A DNA stretch of 59,294 nt, taken from contig NW_022985439.1 in assembly GCF_010093595.1 (NCBI RefSeq), positions 1,282,141 through 1,341,434 of the forward strand. The letters are read 5' to 3'. The position numbers and the translations under genes are program-made. The DNA comes from Mytilinidion resinicola (taxonomy: Eukaryota; Ascomycota; Dothideomycetes; Mytilinidiales; Mytilinidiaceae). Below the pieces are notes generated by a model. That model was not told where the DNA came from and did not search any database. It was given only the letters and a program-made list of their open reading frames with translations. This document shows positions 24,522 to 36,300 of the stretch, piece by piece (position 1 is the first letter of the stretch; each line of letters begins with the position of its first letter).

Positions 24522-27500
24522 TCATAAAGTTTCGCATATCCAGACTTTTCCACTTCCGACACCAATACCGATTTTCTTCCCTAACACTGCAAAACATGAT
24601 GGCCGATACTCTGATGGCAGCCATACTAGCTTCTTAGAGTTATGTGCTATCCATGCCTCATCTGAACTTAACGCTAGGCCTTGATATTTTGGCTTCCGAG
24701 ACTCTATAATAGTTGTTGTAGTACTTGAAAGTAATAGTGTTGCACTAATACTAATAGCACCAATATCGGTGTGAAGATACAAGCCAGTAGTGTCAAATGA
24801 TATGTTGCTAAGCACCTTGCCAACGTCAAGCGTCTGCAGGCAGGCACCGCTGCTCGCATCCCAGATCTTGGCTGTTTTGTCACCTGACGCCGACGCCAGA
24901 CGTGTTGAGTCGTGAGAGATGGCCACTGAGCTGACCCAATTGCTATGGCCCGCAAGCGTCTGCAGGCAGGCGCCGCTGTTCGCATCCCAGATCTTGACTG
25001 TGCTGTCACTTGACGCCGACGCCAGCCGTGTTGAGTCGTGAGAGAAGGCCACTGACCGGACTGAATTGCTATGGCCCTCAAGCGTCTGCAGGCAGGCGCC
25101 GCTGTTCGTATCCCAGATCTTGACTGTGCTGTCACTTGACGCCGACGCTAGCCATGTTGAGTTGTGAGAGAAGGCCACCGACCGGACCGGACCGCTATGG
25201 CCCTTAAGCGTCTGCAGGCAGGCGCCGCTGCTCGCATCCCAGATCTTGACTATTCTGTTACCTGACCCCGACGCCAGCCGTGTTGAGTCGTGAGAGAAGG
25301 CCACTGAGCAGACCGAATCGCTATGGCCCGCAAGCGTCTGCAGGCACGCGCCGCTGTTCGCATCCCAGATCTTGACTGTGCTGTNNNNNNNNNNNNNNNN
25401 NNNNNNNNNNNNNNNNNNNNNNNNNNNNNNNNNNNNNNNNNNNNNNNNNNNNNNNNNNNNNNNNNNNNNNNNNNNNNNNNNNNNNNNNNNNNNNNNNNNN
25501 NNNNNNNNNNNNNNNNNNNNNNNNNNNNNNNNNNNNNNNNNNNNNNNNNNNNNNNNNNNNNNNNNNNNNNNNNNNNNNNNNNNNNNNNNNNNNNNNNNNN
25601 NNNNNNNNNNNNNNNNNNNNNNNNNNNNNNNNNNNNNNNNNNNNNNNNNNNNNNNNNNNNNNNNNNNNNNNNNNNNNNNNNNNNNNNNNNNNNNNNNNNN
25701 NNNNNNNNNNNNNNNNNNNNNNNNNNNNNNNNNNNNNNNNNNNNNNNNNNNNNNNNNNNNNNNNNNNNNNNNNNNNNNNNNNNNNNNNNNNNNNNNNNNN
25801 NNNNNNNNNNNNNNNNNNNNNNNNNNNNNNNNNNNNNNNNNNNNNNNNNNNNNNNNNNNNNNNNNNNNNNNNNNNNNNNNNNNNNNNNNNNNNNNNNNNN
25901 NNNNNNNNNNNNNNNNNNNNNNNNNNNNNNNNNNNNNNNNNNNNNNNNNNNNNNNNNNNNNNNNNNNNNNNNNNNNNNNNNNNNNNNNNNNNNNNNNNNN
26001 NNNNNNNNNNNNNNNNNNNNNNNNNNNNNNNNNNNNNNNNNNNNNNNNNNNNNNNNNNNNNNNNNNNNNNNNNNNNNNNNNNNNNNNNNNNNNNNNNNNN
26101 NNNNNNNNNNNNNNNNNNNNNNNNNNNNNNNNNNNNNNNNNNNNNNNNNNNNNNNNNNNNNNNNNNNNNNNNNNNNNNNNNNNNNNNNNNNNNNTCGCAT
26201 CCCAGATCTTGACTGTGCTGTCACTTGACGCCGACGCCAGCCGTGTTGAGTCGTGAGAGAAGGCAACTGACCGGACTGAATTGCTATGGCCCTCAAGCGT
26301 CTGCAGGCACGCACTCCATTGTTCGCCTATAGCGGGCTGTATTATGATTATTTTTGGCTCTTTATGCTTAAAATAGCTCCTTATTAGGCTGCGAGCTGGA
26401 CTAAACAGAAGTGCAGACGCGTATGCCTGAAGAGGACTATTCTCTAGTGCCACCTTATGATACATAATAAATCGGCGCGCATCTTGAACTAGTTCAAGCA
26501 ATCTGCATGCGTCTACTCTTTTCTATATTATATTAGCATATGCTATACATATAAGACTGGACTTAGGATTACTTGGAGAAGAGACTCAAGTTTTGCTATT
26601 AACACCACCCCGTCCGATATGCTTCTGCAAAGGCTTAGAGCCTCAAGCCAGTAAAGGAAGCTCTGACACAGGAACTTGTTGATGGATCCACCATCTCGGA
26701 GATCATTATTAGCATTCTTAGTGAGATCACAGTTAAGCAGGTGGTCAATCCAATAGACACACGCATATCGTGCTGGGGAAAGTGGATCCAAAGTAGGTTG
26801 CTTGACTTGGTCCACATCTGGTTTCTTGACTTGGTCCATATCAGGGACTTGGTTAATGGGGAATCCGGGATCACCTAGGCCGTAGATGTCACGTCGTAGT
26901 TTCTTGGACATGACCTGTAGCGACCGGGAGAAGATGTCGTAATGTATGCATTCTATCCCAGGAGGATAGATATCATTGTAAGCCTTTTCAACCAAAAAGT
27001 CCTTTGCTGACTGATGAACGAAAGATATAGTGCATTCTTGAAGTGTCAGAAAAGAGCCACAAAGGCTTATGATCTCCGATAGAACTTGGTGTTCGTTGGC
27101 GACTCCGTCGGGCATGTTAACAAAAGACGCCAGCTCGTCCAGCGTGATGGGCCGGTACACAGCCGAAACGACAGCTAGTATACGTTTACAGAGTTCTGAA
27201 CCCTTAATCTGGTCTATCATCCGCCAGTAGAGGGCATCGAGTCCTGGCGGAAACTCTTTTAACTTCTGCTGAGCTTCCCATCCCGAGATATTGGATAGTC
27301 CTTGGCAGACCAAGGCCACCCAGAGGAACGTGCCGTTTGCGTTTAGCGACAAGTAGCGCTGGACAGCGTCTTGAGTATTTCTGCTGTATCTGTTTCGCTT
27401 CGCAAGCCAATCTACCTTGACCTTAATGAATGTCGAAACAGCAGCAGAGATAGACCTTTCATTAAGCTCAAGGCGCAATCTCAGTTTGTGCGTCGCAGTG

Positions 27501-29642
27501 TCGAGATCCTTCTCAATTCTTGGCCAGTTTCGGCTAGAGACGATCCACTTAACACGAGGAGATACGGACGACTTCTTAACAATAAAGTCTAACAGTTTTG
27601 GCAAGTCTGCTTCCACGCATTCGTCCAGCGCATCGATGACCAAGTACGTGCTGTTCAAGCTCGGGTCTTGAAGGATATTTGTGAAAATCTCGGACAGGGC
27701 AGCCCAGCTATTCACGTCCTCAAAGAGGGTTTTGCCTGCGTGATCATGCTTCACCCGTATATACGAGAGAAGGAATGGCTGCTGTTCAACAAGCAAGAAC
27801 AGCAGACCTCGCAGCACGGCCGTGGCGTTGTTGATTCGCGAGTCCGTGGCCTGGCAGAAGAAGTAGGACAGAAGATCTGTTTGGGCCATTAAGCCCTTCA
27901 GCTCATCAACAATACCGCAGAGCAGCATCGTCTTGCCCTTGCCGGGATCGCCCTTAACCCACAGCAGTCGGCTCTGCTGATCGTCACGCCATTGTTGGAA
28001 GTCGGAGTTTTCGAGAATCCAGCAATAAGAGCCCTTCAGTAGTCCGCCTTTAGTGTATTCAATGCGCTTCTTATCATCACGGGGATCAGTGACGCGCAAG
28101 TGTTGGATGCATTCCTTGTCTTCTTTCTTGCTGTCAGGTCCGGGAGATGGCACTACTAAAGTTATTATCTGAAAAGCTTAAATAAATGAGAATGATATAT
28201 TGTCGCTTGATGTTACAGAAACAATAAGTGCGAATGCTACGTACGGAAACGAGCTGCAACCACGTCTGGAGCATCACGCTCAAATTGTAACAACTTGTCC
28301 CGCGCGCTAGTATAGCCACGGTCCCCCTTAGCATCAAACTTAACAATCATCGAATGGTCGGCGTCTAGGGGAATCTTGTCCTCTTTTGAGTCTGGTAGCT
28401 GGAGAAGAGTAGAGTTAGTATCCACGGCCATGACAAAGCCGCCTGTCCGCTTCCAGCATTTGCTTTCGTCATCCTGTTGCGAACGCATCAGCGTGCTTCT
28501 AGGCTATACCTGTACTAGAGGATCATACAAACTCAAGCTGCCTAGTCTGTCCCGTCTCATAGAAACTTACGACCTTTCGGTCCCGGATAAGATTCTTAAA
28601 ATCCGCCAGCTGTTGCGCGAGCAAATCAGAGTTGATTCGGATCTGCTCCAGCAGCTTGCCCCGCGGGTGCTTGTCCTGTCCAGCCAGCATCTGCTGCATA
28701 TCGTCCACCACTAGGCCCTTATGCGGGATCCCAAACAGAAGCATGCCGTATGTAGCTTTATAGAGAGACGCTATTGTTTGGTCGCCGTCTTCGTGTGTCT
28801 GCACTGCCTGAACCAGGCACTATTCTGCCGTTTAGCCTTAGGCATACATACGTCCCAGCGGAAGACCTACATGAGCTAGTATAATGCCGCCAAAGCTATG
28901 CGCGATGAAGAACAGCGGCTGCTTTCTTAGCTAGCGCGTCAAGCCGTTAGTTTCATATTCCCGCTTTTATGGCAGCACGTTGCTATAGGCCTACCTCCTC
29001 TGTGTTCCTAACCTTCTTAAGCTCCTCCATCAGTCCCCGGCTGTAGTCCATAATTGTGTCAATCCCGTAGCCCGACAGCTTCGAGTTGTAGCCGTAGATC
29101 ATCGTGCGGCAGTGTGGCAGGTCCTTGGACACGAAGTCGCGTAGCCACATGCGCCCAAGGTTTCCCTTTCCCCTCCATGAGCCGTATGCGTGTCCGTCAA
29201 GGCCCGTGATAGCGATAATACTGCGCAGCAGGTTAGAGACAACAGACAAGGTTCCCTTGTAGGGAAATAATGCTTACTCAGCAGTAACTGGCGAGTCTGC
29301 CTTTGGCGTGTACAGCTGCGTGAACCCGAAGAAGTGCTGGTCGAAGTTGAGGTCGAAGTTGATGTCCTCGTCGCCCGTCTGAACCTGCCAGTCGCGCAGC
29401 GGGTTGTCCTTCAGCTCGGACAGGAATGCAGGCACTCCGCCGTGGAACTCGACCAGCGCGACTTTTTCCTTATTGTCGTAGCAAGAGGGCACAATTTCCG
29501 CATGGAAAGTTAGCTTCGATTGCTCATCTTCCGCCAAGTTGTCGTCGATAGTAGCCTTCAGCGACATCGCCAGGTCGTCGTCGGGCTGCGAGGCTGGCAG
29601 GCCTGTGACGCGGAAGACGGGACCCTTCCTCCTAGCGGCCAT
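24522..29642 (-). CDS. NOD-like receptor: SesB-like alpha/beta-hydrolase, NACHT, WD40
   Basis: Seven minus-strand exons: 29642-29278, 29220-28995, 28930-28871, 28819-28529, 28473-28245, 28152-26573 and 26522-24522. All introns are GT-AG, 50-92 bp, and all joins keep frame, giving 1583 codons including 270 unknown. The start MAARRKGPVF... matches the family pattern. The hydrolase part shows ITGLDGHAYGSW, nucleophile elbow IAHSFGG (Ser about 209) and a likely catalytic His in DADHS (about 354). The NACHT domain has P-loop GDPGKGKT (458-465) and Walker [10 protein letters not shown] (561-569). WD40 repeats of 42 residues start at about 990. The frame starting MPSPGPDSKK opens on GTG and is an internal exon, not a gene start. 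By family, ligand sensing by the propeller would switch on the hydrolase. No RIP damage is seen. Confidence 0.95.
24850..26330 (-). repeat. Near-identical 126-bp WD40 repeats with assembly gap
   Basis: Visible units share the frame GACLQT, xGHSxxVxSVAxSH, STxLAS and xxKIWD. About one unit lies before the gap and four to five after it in protein order. Variation concentrates right after GHS (NSVR, DSVC, GPVR, NWVS) and around GSGNRI, SSDST and GDKTA. This fits high internal conservation with a few variable binding-face positions. Confidence 0.9.
25385..26194. other. Assembly gap, 810 N
   Basis: Run of 810 N inside the WD40 tract. Frame is kept on both sides because 810 is a multiple of three, but the length does not fit a whole number of 126-bp units (see findings). 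True repeat number is unknown. Confidence 0.99.
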
Positions 29643-30074
29643 GCCGGTGAGGGAGTCTAGGTGTGAACGATCGAGTCGGTGAGCGGAAGGTTAGTTGCAT
29701 TGTGGAGGCGGCGGAGGCGGCTATGCTGGTCTGTAGGCAAGGCTGAGCGCAGGATTGGCCGTGGGCGGCGTTGAGGCCTGGCCGCTTATCTATCGATAGC
29801 GACCGCACGTGCCATAGAATTCCAGCATCGGCCCGCGCTGCAAACGAGACCACCTATTTCCTATCTCCATTATTTAGTATCGGCGCCCGATACATTGGAA
29901 CCTAATATATCTACGAATCAGTACTATCTCGCGTATACCCTACAACCAGGGCCAACCGCTTTGCCATTCATCTTTGGTTGTTATTTTTGACAAAACACCT
30001 GGCTAAGGCTCCTCTTCTAATAACTAAACATATCCGTGTTTAACCCAATACTATTTGCTACTACGTAATCTGTA
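29643..30074. promoter_or_regulatory. Shared upstream region of two divergent genes
   Basis: About 430 bp of normal-composition DNA between the receptor start (29642, minus) and the first in-frame ATG of the plus-strand gene at 30075. Promoters of both should lie here. No TATA box or binding site was recognised with confidence. Confidence 0.4.
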
Positions 30075-31127
30075 ATGGAGAGAGGGATAAGAAAGTTAGT
30101 AAAGCAAGGGAGCATGTAATCAGCTTCGACTAACACTTATGCTAGTAATTCATCTGCGAAAAAGTGTACACCACTAGTATCGAAAACCAACCCGCTTGAC
30201 CCCGCCGCTCTAACATTGCATAACCCTGGAGTCTTGCATCCCGCAATAACCTTTAAAGGGAACAAAGTGTTGCGACCAAATAGAGAGCCATGGACTTCTC
30301 TAGCCCTCGAGTTGAAGACACTAAGACTTAACGACATTCATCAGCACCTATGGCTTGCAGGCCTCCCGACTGCTGCACGGCCTTTGCACAGACAAAAGCT
30401 GCTAGGACGCAATATTCTAGTTACTGAAGATCCAGATGAGCATCTTGTCTGGTTTGAATCGGATATTTTCATTAAGCCGTTGCCCGATTTCCTTCTTGAC
30501 TGGAATTTCTGGAACGACAGTTTATGCCTAGATTAAGGGTTGCATGAAGCCGCATGCGGCTTGCTATTGTCCTATGCATGGCTCGTACGGCACAAAAGCA
30601 ACCTTAATATCGCGAAAGAATCGGGTCTGCTATCGAAGAGTATGGAATGGTCCAAGTGGGTTGAGTTCATAGATGTCTTTCTGGACAACATAAACTGCGA
30701 GACCCTAAGCGACGTCAACAAACGGTATAAATATGGAGAACTGCGATTAAGTCGGCTTAATGCTATATACAGGCTTGCTCCACCTACGTATTCCCTTCGT
30801 AATCTTGTTCGAGGATATCGAAGCGGATCGACCTGGTACAGAGCCTTCTTTGAGCGCCACTTTAAATGGATACTGGCGGTTTTTGCTATTGTCTCTGTCC
30901 TCCTGTCGGCGCTACAGGTAGGCCTTGCAACCACAATGCTACAGGGCAATAGACTGTTCCAAAGTGCCTTATACGGATTTATTATAGCCTCCTTGGTAGC
31001 TATAGTAACAAGTGTGATTGTGGTCTTTTTAGTATGGCTGGGGTTGTTCTGTTATCACTTGTTAGTTACTTGGCGAAATAACAGAGCGGTAAACCGTAGG
31101 AGGCTGGCTGGAGTGTCCTTTCTATAG
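30075..31127 (+). pseudogene. Small membrane protein gene with in-frame stops, uncharacterised
   Basis: One frame runs from an ATG at 30075 to TAG at 31125, broken by TAA at 30117 and TAA at 30534-30536. Between and after the stops it is clean and not RIP-biased. It includes the stretch EPWTSLALELKTLRLNDIHQ, the stretch EDPDEHLVWFESDIFIKPLP and the block WSKWVEFIDVFLDNI. Two hydrophobic helices follow (HFKWILAVFAIVSVLLSAL and SLVAIVTSVIVVFLVWLGLF) and a basic tail. The two separate open frames (30216-30536 and 30540-31127) are in the same phase and start on TTG, so they are parts of one gene. The early stop may instead mean a missed upstream exon. Function unknown; likely an integral membrane protein. 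Confidence 0.65.
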
Positions 31128-31801
31128 TCAAATTCTCGAAATTTTAGCTTAAGGGACATCGCCACCTGCATGTTCTAATAGGGCAGCATATGTTATAGGT
31201 ATATCTGGAGGAAGACCTTGCGCTAGTACCTGGCTGGCTCGGTCTATATTGTAATGGAGGCACGAATAGGAGAGGCATAATAGACAGGCCGCAACAGACA
31301 GGTGGCAATAATAAACGGCCAAAAATAGCCAGCACGTGACCGTCTATAGATGTTTCTAGAAGAGCGCCATATATTAAGTTTGTTAGGTATAGCGTACTCC
31401 GTAGAATATAATACAACTAGCTGGATATCTAATACCGCGCTAAACGCTTATACTAAGATACGTTGCGGACCCCTTCGCGCGGACAAATCCGGAATATATC
31501 CTTTTAAGGGCTTAGTGCTCTTAAAGTTTAAAAATATCTTCTCTTATTCTAAAACTATTAATTTAGTGCTCCGAATTTTAAAAATTTATAAATAGTTGTA
31601 GTATAGCAGGGATACAGCGCTAATATAGTTCTTAATACTCTAAAAGGAACGATTAACAGTATAATTAAAGCAATGTATTTTTTTAGCTATATACTAACTT
31701 CCTAAGCAGAAATAGCTAAAGAATTATAATATACTAATTATAACTTAATAGAATCGCGAGGGGGAGAGTAAAATACCTAAATAATATATTTTGTGCGGTA
31801 C
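31128..31801. other. Intergenic, shading into RIP-type DNA
   Basis: Normal composition to about 31380, then AT-rich up to the gypsy insertion. Short open frames (31350-31595 and the minus frame at 31144-31416) show no domain. Confidence 0.4.
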
Positions 31802-31806
31802 AGGGG

Positions 31807-32340
31807 TGTAACGGGTCGTCTCTTCTATACCTTCTAAGTGTCTTACACTAAGGCAGGGTATAGGCAAGTCGTTGTCGGGGTGCAATAGTTTTTAAAAGGT
31901 AAGGCAATAATTAATTAAGGTTTAAGACGGGGTTATTACTTCTAATAGGTAATATTAAAGTCTTAAGTTAAACACAAGGTTCCTATCTATAAAAAGGAGC
32001 GTCCCTTTATACAAAAGCTCCGTCCTAAGAAAACCTCTTGCTTGTATAGCTCTCCGGGCTTATAGTCCTCGAGCGTCTCGAGCTTAACGAGCGCTCGCAC
32101 GGCTCTATGCTTACTTCCCTTTGCGAGCCTGGCGAGCCATCACGTGACCCTGTCCTTATAATGTCCTACTCTTAGATTGTTCCTATCCACTAGCAGTCTA
32201 TAGGGGAATCTAGGATCCCTATGCGTCCTACACGTAACCCTCTTAGTCCTGTAACTTAGTTCTGCATTATTAGTTTTATCTGCTTACTTATCTCCGCAAG
32301 TGCCTCTGCGCTCGGGTTATTTATATTACGGGTTGTAACA
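31807..32340 (-). repeat. 3' LTR of gypsy copy 2
   Basis: 534 bp, the least RIP-mutated of the four LTRs; it defines the family termini TGTAAC...GTAACA. Confidence 0.92.
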
Positions 32341-32460
32341 CTCGCTCCCCCTTCTAAGGCTTTTGGCCCAAAAGTATTTCCGTGGTGGGGTCTCGGATAA
32401 GTAGCTGGCGATGCCCTATCTATTGGGCCGTTATTATGCTACTCTATTTCTTTCTTTATA

Positions 32461-33211
32461 ATATCTAACGCCTTAAAAGCTAAGAAATAAGAAAGCTGTC
32501 TCGTGCTTGCTGATTGTATTGCCGCGTCTGGTTTGAAAGTTATGCCTTATTCCCGGTGCAAGTCTCGGGGTTTATTGTGTGTGGTTTCCACACCTAACTT
32601 AGATTGTTATGCCGCCTGCGTTCGGGCGCAACAATCGAACTGTAATATTGCTGGCATCTTAGTAGCTGCCTGTAAGTTGCTGTAGTTCACCGTTATATTT
32701 ACTTATATTCTAACTGTCCCTTCTAGGGCGAAAGTTATCCCGCAATAAGGATAAACTTTGTTATAAGGAATTTAAGACCTGCGCAACTCTGTCTTCTCTA
32801 TTAGAGGCTTAGAGAGCGGCTATAATAAAGCTTAATTATCTAGATTTTTAAAAGAAACTATTGCGTAAGCGTGGTAAGGAGATAATATATTATAGTTTCG
32901 AGACTCTAGAGGAGCTTAAGGAAGATAATTAGAAGGAGGCTAAGTAGAAAGAATAAGAGCGTATTAAGCAGGAAGGCTTACCTTCTGCCTTAAGAACTGT
33001 CGGGTATCCTTCTTTCTTCCTAGGTGTGCTGGGCACTGCCAGCCGTCTGTTCTATTGCCATGCATCCTAATTATATAGCAGTAGCATTTCTTTTTCGGGT
33101 TCCTTTAATTCTTCCTAGTTAGACAGTGCGCTGTCGCCGTCTTTCTGGGCTGTTCCGGATTCTGGCGGTGAAACTGCTGCAGGAGTTCCTAATAGTTTGC
33201 TAAACTCTTAA
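32461..33211 (+). pseudogene. Antisense two-exon gene inside gypsy copy 2 (Cys-rich, coiled coil)
   Basis: Plus strand, opposite to gag-pol, between the 3' LTR and the pol end. Exon 1 is 32461-32671 (ATA where ATG is expected), the intron 32672-32726 (GTAAGT, CTAAC branch, TTCTAG) and exon 2 32727-33211. Splicing gives 231 codons interrupted only by RIP-type TAG/TAA. Exon 1 has two Cys clusters: YSRCKSRGLLC and CYAACVRAQQSNC. With Tyr read as former Cys these become CxxC-x6-C and CxxC-x7-C, a zinc-binding-like pattern. The join gives AAWRKL, then a charged coiled coil (KKLLRKRGKE, LEELKED, EQERIKQEG) and a Ser/Pro-rich tail ending NSLLNS. Nothing indicates current activity. Function is unknown; nucleic-acid binding or element regulation is inference. 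Confidence 0.78.
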
Positions 33212-33399
33212 CCGGTTCCTATATATTCTCGGAGGTGCTATATCCTTTCTACTTAATTAGGTACTCTATTTACTAACTGTGCTATTAGGAATCTAGGATT
33301 TGCTCGACCTTATATTTATTATTGTTGTTGACCTCTATATTATTTTCTAGCTTAGCATTCGGTGGTGCGGGTTCTAGTAGTAATACGTGGAAGACCGGG

Positions 33400-36300
33400 T
33401 GTATTTTTATCCTGTTGGGTAGCCTAAGCTTATAGTTTACTAGGCTGATAACGTTCTATATTTCGAATAGTCTAATCTTAATATAGTCTAACTTTATGCT
33501 TAGTTATTTTATTTTAATATTTTTGCAGAGTAGGTAGACTCTATCTCCCCTTTTAAAGGTTAGTACAACACCCCAGTATTAGTTATAATATCTTACTAAC
33601 CTTAGTATTAGGAATTAGATGTTTATTAAGAGCTGCCTTTATAGCTCTTTAATATTTTCGACTAATAGCAGTGCCCTTTAGGCCCTTATACTATTAAGTT
33701 AGGGTTTTTAATACGCCTTTAGATTAAAACTATAGTTTATAAAAAAGGGCAATACCTTTATTAATTCTATAGATATACTATTATAGGCGAACTAGGCTAT
33801 TAGTAGTAGTAATACCTAATTATCCTGCCTGTAATTAATATAGTATTATAGGTACTATTCTAAAGTCTAATTAAGCCTTTCTGTTTACCTATTTATCTAA
33901 AGGTAAAATGCTGTAGAAAGCTTATGCTTTATTCCTAGTTGCGTAGTAAAGGTCTGCCAGAATTTCGATGTAAAAAGCTTATCTTTATCCAAAATTATCT
34001 CCTAGAGTAGCCTATAGTTGCTAATAACGTGCTTTAAAAAAGCGTAGGCTAGATCTTCTGCCGTTAATACTTTTTAGTATAGGATAAAGTATATATATTT
34101 AGTTAGTCGGTCTATAACTACTAATATTACGTTATACTTTATACTTATTATAGGTTTAATAGACTATAGTAGCTTAACTATAAAGTCCTATATAATAGAT
34201 TTCTATACCCTTTCTAGTATATAAGGACTTTTTATTAGTTTATATAGTGCGTGTTATACTAACTTATTTTTTACGCACTTATATTTATATACAATTTTCT
34301 CCGTTAGTTTCCGGAGTTTAGGGAAGTAGAATATCCTTATAATTTTTTCCCGTGTTTTTTCTACTCCCTAGTGCCTATACACCGGTATACTATAGAATTC
34401 CTTAATAAGCTCTTTTTATAAGGTTCTGGGCACAAATATTTTATCCTGTAAGGTAATAATACCGTCCTAGATTTCTCCGCGTTTTTAGTTTATAGGTTCT
34501 GGGCGCAAACTTTGCTAGTTATAACCTGCTAAATCCCGGCTTTTTTAATCTACCTTCTATACTACCTTAATTTATCTATACTACTTATTATTCTTAGACC
34601 TATAAGCAGCTGCTGCTTATATATAGTTAAATTTAAGGGTTCCTAGGCTTTTTTCCCTAAATATAGATTACCTGGTTTTTCTAGCTTTTTCTATATAGTC
34701 TGGCCTTCTGCTAAATACGTCTGCACGAGCGTTTTTAGATCCTTTTTAGTACGTGATCCTAAAATCGAAGGTTCCTAGTTTTTCTAACTATCTTACTTAT
34801 CTTCTATTTAACTTCTTAGTTATAGTAAAGTATATTAGATTTTTATAGTTTATATACACCTGTATTATATATACTGCTTCTTTAAAATAAACTTTCCACT
34901 AACTAAATACTTCTACTATAGCTAGCAGTTCCTTATTATAGATATTATAGTTTAGCTTAGCTAGGCTTAGCTTCTATAAGTAAAATGCTATAGGATATAA
35001 CTTCCTTTATTTGTTTAGTTAGTTAAGTATCGCTTCTAATACTTTATCCAACGCATTACTTTTAATAGTAACTAGTTTCTGTGGATTAAAGATTGCTAAT
35101 ACTAGTTTTAAAGCAAACTATGCCTTTAGTTTATTAAATACGCTCTGCGCGTCTAGGGTCTATCTATATTTAATATCCTTTTTAGTAAGTTCTATTAGTG
35201 GTTCCGCAATTTTTAAGTAGCTTTTAATAAACTATCTATAATAGTTGGCTAGCCCTAGGAATAACTATAGTTCCTTTAAATTTACGGGCTCTGGCTATTC
35301 CTGGATAAAGAACACTTTGCCTTTTTCTATCTCGATCTGTCCTGGACTAATAATATATCCTAGGAATCCGACTCTCTGTTTATAGAACTCGCACTTATCC
35401 GGGTTTACTATAAGGTTGTATTTTTTAAGTTTTTTAAGTACCTTCCGTATATATATCTTATGTTCGCTTAGCGTTTCTAAGTATATAAGGATATTGTCGA
35501 GGTATACTACTGTAAACCGATTTAGGTAGCCTTTTAACGCTAAGTTAACTACTGCCTAGAATATTGCTGGTATATTAGTAAGCCCGAATAGTATTACTAT
35601 ATACTTAAAGTGTCTATATTAAGTTCTAAAAGCTGTCTTCTACTTTTCTCCTTCTCTTATCCTAATTAAATAGTACCCTTCGCGTAGGTCTATTTTTATA
35701 AAGTACTTAGCCTTATATAGTTAGTTTTTAAGTTTAGAGATTAAAGGTAATAGATAGCGGTTTTTAATTATAATCTTGTTTAGTTATCTATAGTCTATAT
35801 AAAGGTGTAGCTTACTATTTAGTTTTAGAACAAATATTATAGGGTAACCTGCAGGCAATTCTAATAGTCTAATAAATCCTTGCTTTAGGTTCTTTTCTAG
35901 GTATTTTTCCAGCACTTCCAGCTCGCTCTAGGCTAGTAAGTAGATTAGTTTAAACTGCGGTTATTCGCCTAGTACTAGGGGAATATAGTAATCCTAAGGT
36001 TAGTGCTTTAGTAATATATTCTAAACCTTTTCTATAAAGATTTCTTTAAATTTATTATATTTTTCTAGCACAACTAGTACTTTTGCTGCCTTGGCTAGCT
36101 GCCGGCTGCTTAGGGGTCTAGGCTACTATTAGCTTGCTGCCCTATTTTCTTTTTAGGCCTCTTTACCTCTTAAAGTATCTGTATTAATATCTTATTTTTG
36201 CTTAGGCTTATCCTAGCGCGGGGTGCCTTTTAGTCCGCTTTCCGATTAAATTCTTACTTTACTAAACTTTTAGTTAACTTAGGGGTTATACTGCTTTAGC

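Noticed and set aside
24332..25135. Arg-rich minus frames and plus frames over the WD40 tract
   Set aside because: They are alternate-frame readings of the repeated WD40 DNA, with the same period.
26543..28153. Separate NACHT gene starting MPSPGPDSKK
   Set aside because: The first codon is GTG and lies at a splice junction; joining exons 28473-28245 and 28152-26573 keeps frame, so it is part of one receptor gene.
28134..28488. Several short genes between 28.1 and 29.7 kb
   Set aside because: They are exons and intron read-through of the same hydrolase-NACHT-WD40 gene.
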